Below, one piece after another: positions 49,201 to 58,375 of a stretch of DNA of 64,000 bases. Every line of letters begins with the position of its first letter. The first letter of the stretch is position 1. The translations under genes and the position numbers were made by a program. Source of the stretch: Rhineura floridana. Lineage: Eukaryota > Chordata > Lepidosauria > Squamata > Rhineuridae. Location of the stretch: positions 13,473,263 through 13,537,262 of the forward strand of contig NC_084480.1 of assembly GCF_030035675.1 (NCBI RefSeq), read 5' to 3'. Below the pieces are notes generated by a model. It saw nothing but the letters and a program-made list of their open reading frames with translations, searched no databases and was not told the DNA's origin.

Positions 49201-51358
49201 TTTCCTGCCCTTCATCCCAGGAGGAGTCCAAGGTGGTAAACAAACATTTATATTACATAACATCTTTTAAAAAATCTTTAGAAAACATCTTAAAAAAATC
49301 TTTTTTATTTTATTTATTTATTTATTTATTTGATTTATATCCTGCCCTTCCTCCCAGCAGGAGCCCAGGGTGGCAAACAAAAGCACTAAAAACACTTTAA
49401 AACATCAGAAAAACAGACTTTAAAATACATCTTTAAAAATATTTTTTTAAAAAAAGCTTTCAAGAAATCTTAAAAAAAAGGTTGAAAACATATTTATTTA
49501 TTTATTGCACTTTTTAAAAAAAAGCTTTTAAAACATCTTAAAAAGCAATTCCAACACAGATGCAGACTGAGATAAGGTCTCTACTTAAAAGGCTTGTTGA
49601 AAGAGGAAGGTCTTCAGTAGGCGCTGAAAAGATAACAGAGATGGCACCTGTCTAATCTTTTTTTAAAAAAATTGACTGGCAGCCACTCTCCAGAGTTTCA
49701 GACAGGGGTCTGTCCCAGCCCTACCAAGGCTTGAAGAAGCCTCTTGATGGATCAGACTAAAGGTTCAGCATCCTCTTCCACATAACTATCATAGTTAATA
49801 GTCATTGATAGACTTATTTATTTATTATTTATTTATTACATTTCTACCCTGCCTTTCTTTTCATGATAGAAACCCAAGTTGGCTTACATATGGTTCTCAA
49901 GCGGTCTCCCATCCAGGCACTGACCAGCCCTGACCATGCTTAGCTTCAGCAGGGAGCTGGCCTTATGTGCCTTCAGACCACAGCCTGGGACTGGCTAGGT
50001 GTATGGTGTATGGGACCTACACCTTCCATGAATTTGGCTAATCCCTTCCCAATGTCCCCTGAAGTAGCTGCTATCACACACTCTAACAGAGAGGAAGCTT
50101 TCAGATGTATCCAATAAATTACTATCATAATTATAATGTCATCATTATTATAACATCATGATTAATATAATTATTGATAGGACTGTGATAGCACCAACTA
50201 TGTACAGGTCAAAACCTAAAGGTTCTTCAACAGGGGTGGAGAACTTCAGGCCTGGGGGCAACATGTGGCCCTGCAAGCCTCTCCCGCTGGCCCTTGGGAC
50301 TCTCCCCAGGGCCACACCCCCTCACTGGCCCTTCATAAGCATTTTTGCGTGGGTAACATGTGACCTTGAGTGCTGATAATGCCTCTCGCTTGCCTGATTG
50401 GAGAACAGTGTGTGTGTGTGCCTGCATGTGTGTGGAAACTAGCTTATTATAAAAAGGTAAAATGTACATTTGTTACTCTGCCTGTTGTTGTCTGTTACCC
50501 TGCCTGACACTGGCATGTGACCCTCCCCCCCGAAGTGAATGTGGCTCTTGGGCTGAAACATGTTCCCCATGTACAAGGATAAGATCCCTTCCTCAAGGCA
50601 CCTACTATCTAGGTACCAATACAAGGAAGGGAAACAGAGGCTGGAGTAAAAGGGGGGAGAACAGGCTATTATTTCCTTTACACTTGGTTAAGCGGTTAAC
50701 ATAGGGTGGGAAGACCAGGGGCTGTGCAGAATGATTCAAGGAAAAGGTGGGTTTTGAGGAGGAACAAGGCAGGTGGCTGACCCCAAGTGTTCCAGGAGGC
50801 ACTTCCAGGCATAAGGACAGAGTCATCTGAGAGTGCAAATATCTTCAGATGGCTTAGTGTGCTGGAGCTGGATGGGTGAAGATCTCATAAGAACATAAGA
50901 ACACGGCTGCACAGGTGGCAGGGCACGTAACTCCTCAGCCACTCCCTGCGGGGTGATCTTTAGCTGGCCCTTGACACCCAGGAGACACGAGCAGGGATTT
51001 GAACTCACGAACTCTGGACTCTCAGCCAGGCTTTCCTCCCCACTGTGCTATACCCTCCATAAATGGATTCTTAAGGGCCCACTGTGTTAAAAGCCAAGAG
51101 CCAAACTCTAATCTGGGATGTGCACCTATGGATGGATGAGGCACGTCAACCCCGCTGCCTGCAACACCTCCTCTGTGCCTGACAAAGCAACCTTTGTGGA
51201 AATGGCCCTTTTTCATGGGTGGTTTTCTTTCAGGGGTGCCTGGAAGGGGTAACTTGCCTTTTAAGAGCTTCCTGGGCTCCTGGGATAGCCGAGTCCTCGA
51301 TATGAAGTGTACCACTGAGATCCACCAGGACAGCTTTTAGTGCACGCCGGGTTGCCAT
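43179..51358 (-). CDS. HDHD2: Haloacid dehalogenase-like hydrolase domain-containing protein 2, complete coding region
   Basis: HAD-superfamily protein related to phosphatases such as LHPP and PDXP; the physiological substrate is not known to me. Coding exons on the minus strand: 51358-51258, 49120-48912, 45666-45582, 44919-44703, 44601-44538, 43282-43179. They sum to 780 bp, giving 259 residues plus stop, the same length as human HDHD2, and all phases agree. Motif I is DLSGTLH (residues 13-19; second Asp of DxD replaced by Ser, as in the human protein), motif II is in VTNTTKE, motif III lysine is in VVGKPE, and motif IV is GDDCRDD. The first coding intron begins with GC instead of GT (AAAAG|GCAAGT); the others are GT-AG. 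The start ATG at 51358 is chosen from homology ([16 protein letters not shown]). The gene runs tail to tail with KATNAL2, about 9.9 kb between stop codons. Confidence 0.96.
43488..43675 (-). mobile_element. tRNA-derived SINE
   Basis: Same family, reversed: ccataggaagctgctttgcg at the left (3' end) and the tRNA-like head RC at the right (ctctacaactgaactacgtc). In HDHD2 intron between exons 5 and 6. Confidence 0.83.
43856..44040 (-). mobile_element. tRNA-derived SINE
   Basis: Reversed copy: acataggaaactgccttata at the left, gggattgaacttgggacc (box B) and gctctaccactagcc (box A) at the right. Same HDHD2 intron as the previous copy. Confidence 0.85.
44195..44517. mobile_element. hAT-like non-autonomous element (family B)
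   Basis: Contains gcagtggtgggtggagccag, ttgtacagtaggctagttcc, and the end ctgaggttcttcacctctg. Ends 20 bp before HDHD2 exon 5 (44538). Confidence 0.65.
44538..44601 (-). CDS. HDHD2: HDHD2 fifth coding exon
   Basis: 64 bp, only 101 bp after the preceding exon. Encodes [20 protein letters not shown] then T, completing motif IV. Acceptor ttgcag, donor gtaagt. Confidence 0.94.
44703..44919 (-). CDS. HDHD2: HDHD2 fourth coding exon
   Basis: 217 bp. Runs from [20 protein letters not shown] to [10 protein letters not shown], with the motif III lysine in TVVGKPE. Acceptor ctcgag, donor gtgagt. Confidence 0.96.
44966..45185. mobile_element. hAT-like non-autonomous element (family B), left part
   Basis: gcagggttggggaagctctt end, tggtgggcggggccaaaggc body, ttgtacagtaggctagtttc. 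Right end lost. Confidence 0.65.
45582..45666 (-). CDS. HDHD2: HDHD2 third coding exon
   Basis: 85 bp. Encodes [20 protein letters not shown] then YQMMNKAF. Acceptor cgccag, donor gtaagt. Confidence 0.95.
46362..46490. mobile_element. hAT-like palindromic MITE
   Basis: cagggaatatgtgtccctcc left end; ggggctgatgggagttgtag arm; same family, diverged. In HDHD2 intron. Confidence 0.65.
46950..48099. other. HDHD2: HDHD2 intron sequence
   Basis: No gene or repeat recognised. Several short open frames without features of real genes. Confidence 0.5.
48100..48310. mobile_element. hAT-like non-autonomous element (family B), left part
   Basis: gtacgggtggggaacctttt end and ccagtggtgggcagggctaa body. 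HDHD2 intron. Confidence 0.6.
48448..48730. mobile_element. MITE with long inverted ends (family A)
   Basis: cagtcatggcttccaccaaa and ttgggaagtgtagtttttga in the left arm; acaaactacacttcccagat and gggaagccatgactgtttaa in the right. In HDHD2 intron, about 180 bp from exon 48912-49120. Confidence 0.75.
48912..49120 (-). CDS. HDHD2: HDHD2 second coding exon
   Basis: 209 bp. Starts with the base completing AGG and reads [20 protein letters not shown] through [19 protein letters not shown] motif II is in VTNTT. Acceptor gccaag, donor gtatag. Confidence 0.95.
49172..49660 (-). mobile_element. L2 LINE 3' ends, two copies
   Basis: Two reversed tails: tttctttcctgcccttcatc (49197) and gatttatatcctgcccttcc (49332). 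The second continues into L2 3' UTR with aaaggcttgttgaaagagga and tcttcagtaggcgctgaaaa. In HDHD2's GC-donor intron. Confidence 0.7.
49666..49770 (-). mobile_element. tRNA-derived SINE fragment
   Basis: gactggcagccactctccag and ggggtctgtcccagccctac match the SINE body in reverse; both ends are lost. Confidence 0.5.
49800..49995 (-). mobile_element. 5S rRNA-derived SINE with L2-like tail
   Basis: On the minus strand 49960-49905 reads gaagctaagcatggtcaggg then ctggtcagtgcctggatggg and agaccgc, closely matching the internal-promoter half of vertebrate 5S rRNA. The 3' side ends aaggcagggtagaaatgtaa and (AAAT)n, an L2-type tail. It is not a 5S gene: the 5' half is diverged and an unrelated tail is joined. 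Confidence 0.8.
50230..50575. mobile_element. hAT-like non-autonomous element (family B)
   Basis: aacaggggtggagaacttca left end, aactagcttattataaaaag inside, ggctgaaacatgttccccat right end. Confidence 0.6.
50895..51060 (-). mobile_element. tRNA-derived SINE, second family
   Basis: Minus strand begins gggtatagcacagtggggag, has box-B-like gagttcaaatccctgc, and continues tcctgggtgtcaagggccag. The body differs from the other SINEs here. It lies just downstream of the first HDHD2 coding exon. Confidence 0.65.
51258..51358 (-). CDS. HDHD2: HDHD2 first coding exon
   Basis: 101 bp from ATG at 51358. Encodes [20 protein letters not shown] then [13 protein letters not shown] plus two bases, including the catalytic aspartate D13. 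The donor is GC (51257-51256). An AG stands directly before the ATG after a pyrimidine-rich stretch, so a splice acceptor there and a noncoding exon upstream are likely. Confidence 0.94.
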
Positions 51359-52235
51359 CTTTCACGCCAGGGGGAAGGTGGTGACGGGAGAAGGAGGGAA
51401 GATTAAGCAACAAAACAATGGGCAATTAAAGAGGCACTCAGTTATCTATTCTGTTCCATCTGTGCCAGACCTTGTAATACTTAAGAGTATTACCCAGTGT
51501 GTTAAATGAGCCCCCATAGACAGGGAAATAAAAGGCAGCATTAAAAATATATACATAATTGATAGAGCAGCCTTTTCTCCAATTCACTAAACACAGAAAT
51601 TGCCTTGCGCTTTATTTTTCAGAAAAAACATCTACCAACATATGCACACCAGAGAGAAACAGTGTGCCTGGTTTGGATTAAGAAAGACAGACTGCCTTAA
51701 CTCAAGCCTTTTACGTTGATGTTTTTTCACCTGCTGTGTTGGAACAGAGTCGCCGTGCCAACTGCAGCGGCGCTGCACAATTTAAAAGCCATTAAGCCCC
51801 ACACTTGTCATTGGGGGCACTTTGCAAACCATTCCAAGCTGGATATTGTTCTGGTTCTGTTGGTTGGGGCCTCAGATGCACAGATGGGGAAAGGGGCCTG
51901 CTGGAGCCACACAACACAACAGGACCAGAAATAGGGCCCCGGAGTCGAATCTTAACACAGCAGGTGTAGGACAGAAGACTATCCATATTGTGCTTTGGGA
52001 ACGGCTCCTCCATTCCACCTCTCTTGGTTGCAGAGTGCCCGCATGAGAAACTGCCCCAAAGCCACAGGAAATTGGGGGAGAGAAATGCCTTTTATTTGTG
52101 CACATGAGGAGCTGTTTTGCACGCACGCACAATGTGAAAATGTGGATGTTTTGTGCTTTTAGAAGCACATCCACGTTGGAAACATAAAAAACATGATGCA
52201 CTAGTCACTTAAATCTATATATCTTGAATCTGTAT
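51359..52235. other. HDHD2: HDHD2 5' intron sequence
   Basis: Pyrimidine-rich (minus strand) tract directly above the ATG exon fits a splice acceptor; nothing else recognised. Confidence 0.45.
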
Positions 52236-52592
52236 ATAGGGAATGGAGAACCGCAGGCCCAGGGGCCAAATGCAGCTCCTCCAGGCCTCTCTATCTGGCC
52301 CTTGGAACTCTCCCAAGACCACACCCCCTCTCTTTAGGCCACACCCCTCACTAGCCCAACTTTGGCCCAGAGTGTTTTTGCTTTGCTGAAATGTGTCCTT
52401 GAACACTTGCTTGATAGAGAGGGCTATGTGAGCGTGTGAAGAAACTAACCTACTGTAGAAGGCTAAAATTTACATCCATTGCTCCACCCACTTTTGCCTC
52501 TGGATCTACCACCACTGGCATGTGGCCCCTGGAAGGTTACCCAGAAGGGAATAGGCCTTCACAGTGAAAAACGCTCCCCACTCCTGATCTAG
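52236..52592. mobile_element. hAT-like non-autonomous element (family B)
   Basis: atagggaatggagaaccgca left end, actaacctactgtagaaggc inside, aaacgctccccactcctgat right end. Confidence 0.65.
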
Positions 52593-52599
52593 ACAAGGC

Positions 52600-52950
52600 C
52601 TACACATCTGTGCATTTATAGCTCCTCTTGACATGTGGGCCCAGGGTGGGTTACGTTTAGCTCAACACAACAAATCAACTAGGTTATCCATAAACATTAC
52701 CAGACCATAAACTAAACCAAATAAACAGCAGTCAGAAACAGCAAGGACACTGCAACGGGAGGGATATTCTGATTTCATCCTCCCACCCCCAAAGGCAAGG
52801 TGCACCTCGAGGAGAGGGCATTCTACAACCTAGGGGCCACCATGGAGAAGGCCCTCTCACAGACCACTGTCCCACAAACTGAGCAAGATAATGATGAATG
52901 TGATGAGAATTGTATGGTGCTCTGTGCGCCAAAGCATGGTTGGAAGTTTA
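52600..52950 (-). mobile_element. L2 LINE 3' fragment
   Basis: Plus-strand gggcccagggtgggttacgt at the tail, and ggccaccatggagaaggccc, typical of L2 3' regions in reptiles; reversed orientation. Confidence 0.55.
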
Positions 52951-53100
52951 CTGTTTAGTCATCTCACTTATTTTTCTTCCTTCTCCTATTGGATCTTTCT
53001 TTCTGGGAAAGCATCATGAAGGCAAGATGACTTAGCAGCGCTTCTCAACCTTTTCAGTGTGTCCCTGTTCTAAATTTGGGCTCCTATTGGAAGGAAGGGA

Positions 53101-53130
<30 letters not shown>
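53101..53130 (+). repeat. (ATT)n microsatellite
   Basis: Ten uninterrupted trinucleotide units, followed by a short (AC)n at 53138-53151. Confidence 0.95.
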
Positions 53131-53131
<1 letters not shown>

Positions 53132-53504
53132 CCACTGCACACACACACACAGCTCATTCCCAACTATCTGTTTTATAGTCAAGTTTGCAAACCATTGCTG
53201 TGTGCTTTAAAGGCTGGCAGACTGGAGGGCCCTAATCCAGCATGGGCAACAGAAAATGGTGGTGCTTTGAAAAAGAAAGCTCTGGCTTCCTCCTAAAATT
53301 ACAGGGAAACACTATTAGAACAAAGCAAATGTTCCCTTCCCAAATCAAATTGATTGATTGAGTTTATTACGGTGCAAAGACCAGTTTACAAATCAAATTG
53401 AGGTGATGGGGCAAGTGAAGGAAGAATTCCTCCCCCTTCCCCACAATCCAATGTGAATCAATGATGATCCTCTGCTACTACATTCATAACACTGTTTATT
53501 TTTA

Positions 53505-53660
53505 GGTATGTATTTATTATTTGATTTATATCCCGCCCTTCCTCCCAGTAGGAGCCCAGGGCGGCAAACAAAAGCACAAAAAGCACTCTAAAACATCATA
53601 AAAACAGAGCCTAAAATACATTAAAACATCTATAAAAACATTTTAAAAAACAACACTAGA
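53505..53660 (-). mobile_element. L2 LINE 3' end
   Basis: gatttatatcccgcccttcc then cccagggcggcaaacaaaag: reversed L2 tail and adjacent 3' UTR. Confidence 0.7.
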
Positions 53661-53664
53661 ACAG

Positions 53665-54040
53665 GTAGACATCCAATGAAGCTGAATACGGAGGAATTCA
53701 GGAAACCAAAGTCCTTCACACAGTGCATGGTTAAACTATGGAATTTGCTCCCCAAAGAGCCCAAGATGGCCCCCAACTTGGATGGCTTTAAAACAGGATT
53801 AGACAAATTCATGGAGGATAAGGCTATCAATGGCTACTAGCCACGATGGCTATGTTCTCCTCCATTGTCAAGAGGCAGTATGGTTCTCAATAGAAGTTGC
53901 TGGAAACCTCAGGAGGGGAGAGTGCTCTTGCACTCAGGTCCTCCTTGCAGGCTTTCCATTGGCAACTGGTCAGCCACTGTGAGAACAGGATGCTGGACTA
54001 GATGGGCCACTGGCCTGATCCAGCAGGCTCTTATGTTCTT
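53665..54040 (+). mobile_element. CR1 LINE 3' end
   Basis: Encodes the CR1 C-terminal block (catggttaaactatggaatt; ttggatggctttaaaacagg) and 3' UTR ending cctgatccagcaggctctta tgttct. Moderately diverged. In the HDHD2 5' intron region. Confidence 0.88.
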
Positions 54041-54063
54041 TTTCTCATCCATTCTCCAAAAGG

Positions 54064-54300
54064 TAGGGACACATCCACACCATACATGTAAAGCACTCTT
54101 ATATCCCAACAGTCATGGCTTCCCCCAAAGAATCCTGGGAATTGGAGTTTGCTAAGGGTGCTAAGAGCTGTTAGGAAACTCCTCAGAGAGCTACATTTCC
54201 CAGCATCGTTGACAGACTATAGTCCCTGGATTCTTTGGGCAACGACATGGCTGTTATAGTGGTATAAGAGTGTCTTAAAAGTACGATGTGGATACAACTA
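54064..54300. mobile_element. MITE with long inverted ends (family A)
   Basis: acacatccacaccatacatg and acagtcatggcttcccccaa left; acgacatggctgttatagtg and gtacgatgtggatacaac right. Confidence 0.75.
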
Positions 54301-54309
54301 AGGTGCAGA

Positions 54310-54482
54310 CAGTGCCGTTTTACCCTCACAACAACCTGTGAGATAGGTTAGGCTACCTAGGCTAACAGCATGGGACACGCTGAGGTCACCTAGAAAGCCT
54401 TATGGCCAAGCAAGGATTTGAAACTGGGGTTCACCTGGTCCAAGTCTAACAGTCTAGAGCCACTACACCAGACTGCATTTTT
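54310..54482 (-). mobile_element. MIR/CORE-like tRNA SINE
   Basis: Minus strand: gtgtagtggctctagactgt head, gtgacctcagcgtg middle, acctatctcacaggttgttg 3' part, the last being typical of MIR-like tails. Confidence 0.65.
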
Positions 54483-55124
54483 GCTTCTGAACAGATGGAA
54501 GGAACAGGCTTTTGGATTTTTTTGCAGACTGCAAACTCTGCAAACACAACTAGCCTTCATACATTTTAAACATTATCAGCACTTTCATATCAGGGAGATT
54601 TCATATCATCAGGCGCCATTGCAGGTTTTAATCTAATCAGATCACCAGGAGCACTCCTCCTTCCCGTAGATAAAGCCACCCACTAAAAGGTGTTCCAAGG
54701 TATGAGATATCACCTGCAGGAACCATTTTTGTTACCTGCAAAAGATCTCCACTTATCAAAGAAAAATCATCTCATCTTCAAGCAGGCCAAGGTTACACAC
54801 CTGCTATTAAAAAGCTGATGAGTTCAATGAAAGTGAGATATTGAAATATCGTTAGAGTCCTTGGTATTTAATGACAATAAGATCAGAGCTTTTCAACCTT
54901 GCAAATGTCATACTTCGGAGACACACACACCCCGTTACAGAAAGGTATCACTGATGCAGTCCTTTTAAAGCCAGGGCTGTTATAGTGTTAAAACCCCTTG
55001 CAAATAATTAAAAGTCAGCAGCTAAGTAACCCAAATTCTGTGCCAGTTATAGCTGAATTATACATAGGGACTGTGCTTGGTAAATATGGCAAGTTGGGGT
55101 GCATGCTATTAACCCATCTAACTT

Positions 55125-55205
55125 AAGACCTACATGCTGGCTGGGGCTGATGGGAGTTGTAGTCCAAAATGTTTGGAGGGTACCAGATTGGTAACGGCTG
55201 GGGGC
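55125..55205. mobile_element. hAT-like palindromic MITE, right half
   Basis: ctggctggggctgatgggag then ttgtagtccaaaatgtttgg; left half absent. Confidence 0.6.
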
Positions 55206-55286
55206 CTTCCTAGTCAGGGTACATAAGATTCTTTTCAGTTGGACAAACAAGGGACTGAGCTTAAGATCACCTTCCCCAACAATATC

Positions 55287-55385
55287 ACATGGAGCTGCCT
55301 TATACTGTGCCAGACCATCGAGCACAGTTTGTCTACTCTGATTGGCAGCAGCTCTCCAGGATCTCAAGTAGGCTGTTCCCGCCCG
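55287..55385 (-). mobile_element. tRNA-derived SINE, 3' part
   Basis: acatggagctgccttatact through ggcagcagctctccaggat matches the 3' half of the SINE family at 43.9 kb; the tRNA head is missing. Confidence 0.65.
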
Positions 55386-55471
55386 CTGTGCAATTTAAGG
55401 TGCTTTTTACCAGTAGTGTTTATATGTTACATTTATGTCCTACCAACAAAAGGCATGCAACATGATTTTTG

Positions 55472-55612
55472 CCACCCATTATATGCTTACAGCAGTCCTG
55501 AGGTAGGTTACGCCTAAGGTCACCTAATAAGGTTCATGGCTAGGTGGGGTTTTGAATCACGGTCTCTCCAGTCCTACTTCAGCATTTAACCACTACACCA
55601 CACTGGCTCTCT
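55472..55612 (-). mobile_element. MIR/CORE-like tRNA SINE
   Basis: Minus strand: agccagtgtggtgtagtggt head, aggtgaccttaggcg middle, acctacctcaggactgctgt tail. Head resembles the Sauria SINE, tail resembles the element at 54.3 kb. Confidence 0.65.
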
Positions 55613-56819
55613 AGCAAGCAAATTAGAGGCCCACTTCACTCTTACACCTGAAACGTATACTTTCAGAATGCATCCAAGCCAGAGGAGTTCCTTCCACTGC
55701 TCACTGTGTTCCTGAATGAGTTACTGATCTGGGAGCACTTCTTGAATGAAAGGAGACGTAACCAGATTCACACATGCCGCCTCTTCAGAGCAACTTATTA
55801 ACTGAAAGTTGTGTATCTTGCCTTTTCATCTTGCATCTGCAACACTCAAGGATGCCAACATTAGCAGAATTAAAGCTGCACTGACAGGACCAACAGATAA
55901 AAAAAAAAATTAAAAAAATCTTTCACAGAAGGGGGGGCAGTCTGATCATCACCAAAATGCTGTTACCAGGGGAATCAGGCCAACCTAAGACTGAAATGGC
56001 AAAAGCCACACATCCATTGGTGACATGACACAGACCAGGGCCTCCCAAGAAAACAAACCAATCGTGTATACTCGTGCAGGGACAAACAGGCCGTCTCCTC
56101 AGAAGACAGCCAATTACGTTCTGTTTCTACATCATACTCATGCAGAGAAACAACAAATTACCCACTTCTGGTATTGTTTATACAAAAACAAGGACAGATT
56201 AGTGACATGCAGACAGCACAGGAGGCAGACTTCTCTGAAAGCTGCTAATTATTTTCCATTTTTACACATGCAGCAGTTTAATGTGTCATTAAATGACAGA
56301 ATCAAAGCAGACCAGTGACTCATGCATGGATTAACAGATAGCCTCCTCTGAGGTAGCCAATTACATTTCCTGTCAGCATCAGGAGCAAATGAGGGACCCA
56401 TGCAGAGAAAGAGCTGAAATTACACCCCTCCCCTGGTATAGTTTGGAATGAGGTAAAGCCAGATCAGCAATTCTTCCAGAAGTACATCAGGAAACCTCTT
56501 TTGAAAGTGGCAATCCTGGGCTCACACAAGCCTTTAATTCAAAGTACTTGATTTCTCACTGCACACTTGTATTGCTCACGATTCATAATTTCCATCATCA
56601 GCTCACCCTCACCTTCAAAAAACCCCCAACGTTCCAGTCCTTAGTATGCCTCACACACCCGGCCAAGGTGAAGGAATAAACGGGAGAGCCTTCCTTAAAG
56701 TTTTAATCTCCCACCTCACTCGTAAATGGTCCCGTCTTTCCACCTAAGAGAACCGTATCACGGATTGGTCCATTACCACCTGAAAAAACTAAAATGGGGG
56801 AAATTGCTGTCTCCCCCTT
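55613..56819. other. HDHD2: HDHD2 5' intron sequence
   Basis: No repeat recognised. A loose recurrence of agacagccaattac-like and related segments at 56.1-56.36 kb may be a decayed tandem repeat. Confidence 0.35.
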
Positions 56820-57330
56820 TATCGCACAGTTGGTACTGCCCTAGCCCTTAGTCACACCGGGAATCAGACCGTACCATGACGGTAAGTGGGATGGACGACT
56901 CCGTTCCCCAGTTTGACCGACCTGCCGCTAGAGTGACGTGCTCAGCCGGAGGAGGGCGGCGCTTGGCAAGCGAAATGTCTCTCTGTCTAAGGACCTAGAT
57001 GGCCCGCGAAAGTTGCCTTAGTCGAACGCCTGTGCATGCTGTTTTGTTTGATTTCCGCATCTCGCAAAAATATTTTTCTGAGAAACACAATTTATGTCTC
57101 CCCAGTCAACGCTCTCACCGGCAACATTTCAGTCAGATACTGGCAATAGCGAACAGGCGCTTGGATAGACACCCCCTTAGCTTAATTTTGCAGGGTCGAG
57201 CAAGAGAATGGAGCGTTAAGTCTCAACCGTCGCCTGTTATTGGCTTAAGGCAATGAACTTGGGCTACTCCGACACAGCCAGACTGCATTGGAACGGGGCG
57301 GGGGAGGGAAAAGAAGAAGGGTGCGAGCAG
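56820..57330 (-). promoter_or_regulatory. HDHD2: CpG-rich promoter-like region, probably HDHD2
   Basis: CpG dinucleotides are frequent here and rare in the flanks. A GC box lies at 57295-57303, and minus-strand CCAAT boxes at 57291-57287 and 57243-57239. A minus-strand donor-like CG|GTGAG at 57119 could end a noncoding first exon that splices to the acceptor just before the HDHD2 ATG. Assignment to HDHD2 rests on position and strand of the motifs; transcription start and exon 1 are inferred. Confidence 0.5.
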
Positions 57331-57425
57331 CAAATGAGGACGAAGGTGCTAAGCCACTTTTTCTAGATAGACTATGCGGTCCGTTGAACTTCTGCCTTAT
57401 TCATGCAATCCAGCTTCCCAAGGAA

Positions 57426-58375
57426 AGGGGTCATCAAAAAGCAAGCCATTAAAATCCTTTGATTGTGTAGATCACAGAAAACTATGGAATGCTTTACAAG
57501 AAATGGGGATGCCACAGCATCCGATGGTCCTGATGCGCAACCTATACTCTGAACAAGAGGTTACTGTAAGGACAGAATATGGAGAAATCGATTGGTTCCC
57601 CATCCGGAAGGGTGTGAGACAGGGATGTATTTTACCACCCTATTTGTTTAATCTATACGGAAAGCGGGATTGGACCAAGATGGAGGTGGTGTGAAAATTG
57701 GAGGGAAGAAGGGCAGGATATAAATCAAATAAATAAATAATTTCAGATATGCAGACGAGACCATACTACTAGCAGAAACCAGTAACGATTTGAAATGAAT
57801 GCTGATGAAAGTTAAAGAGGAAAGCACAAAAGCAGAACTACAGCTGAACGTCAAGAAGACTAAAGTAATGACCAGAGAAGATTTATGTAACTTTAAAGTT
57901 GACAATGAGGACATTGAACTTGTTTATCAGTATCTTGGCACAGTCATTATCCAAAATGGAGAGAATACTCAAGAAATCAGAAGAAGGCTAGGACTGAGGA
58001 GGGCAGCTATGAGAGAACCAGAAAAGGTCCTCAAACGCAAAGATGTATTACTGAACACCAAAGTCAGGATCATTCAGACCATGGTATTCCCGATCTCTAT
58101 GTATGGACGTGAAAGTTGGACAGTGAAAAAAGCAGATAAGAGAAAAATCAGCATTTGAAATGTGGTGTTGGAGGAGAGCTTTGTGCATACCATGCACTGA
58201 GAAAAAGACAAATAATTGGGTGTTAGAACAAATTAAACCAGAATGATTACTAGAAGCTAAAATGATTAAACTGGGGTTATCATACTTTGGATACATAATG
58301 AGAAGACATGATTCACTAGAAAAGACAATAATGCTGGGAAAAACAAGGGAGTAGAAAAAGAGGAAAGCCAAACAA
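57426..58375 (+). mobile_element. BovB (RTE clade) LINE fragment
   Basis: Encodes BovB-type reverse transcriptase pieces: SFDCVDHRKLWNALQEMGMP, RKGVRQGCILPPYLFNLY, a thumb-like segment with LQLNVKKTKVM, then TKVRIIQTMVFPISMYGRES. The frame is broken by stops and shifts, and the catalytic YADD reads YADE. About 34 bp resembling an L2 tail sits at 57707-57740 within it. The 5' end is truncated. The 3' end stops at the CR1 boundary in the sequence that, in the copy at 20.5 kb, continues into the BovB C terminus. Confidence 0.85.

Noticed and set aside
49868-49960. Possible 5S rRNA gene
   Set aside because: Only the internal half matches well, the 5' half is diverged and an L2-like tail follows; a SINE fits better.
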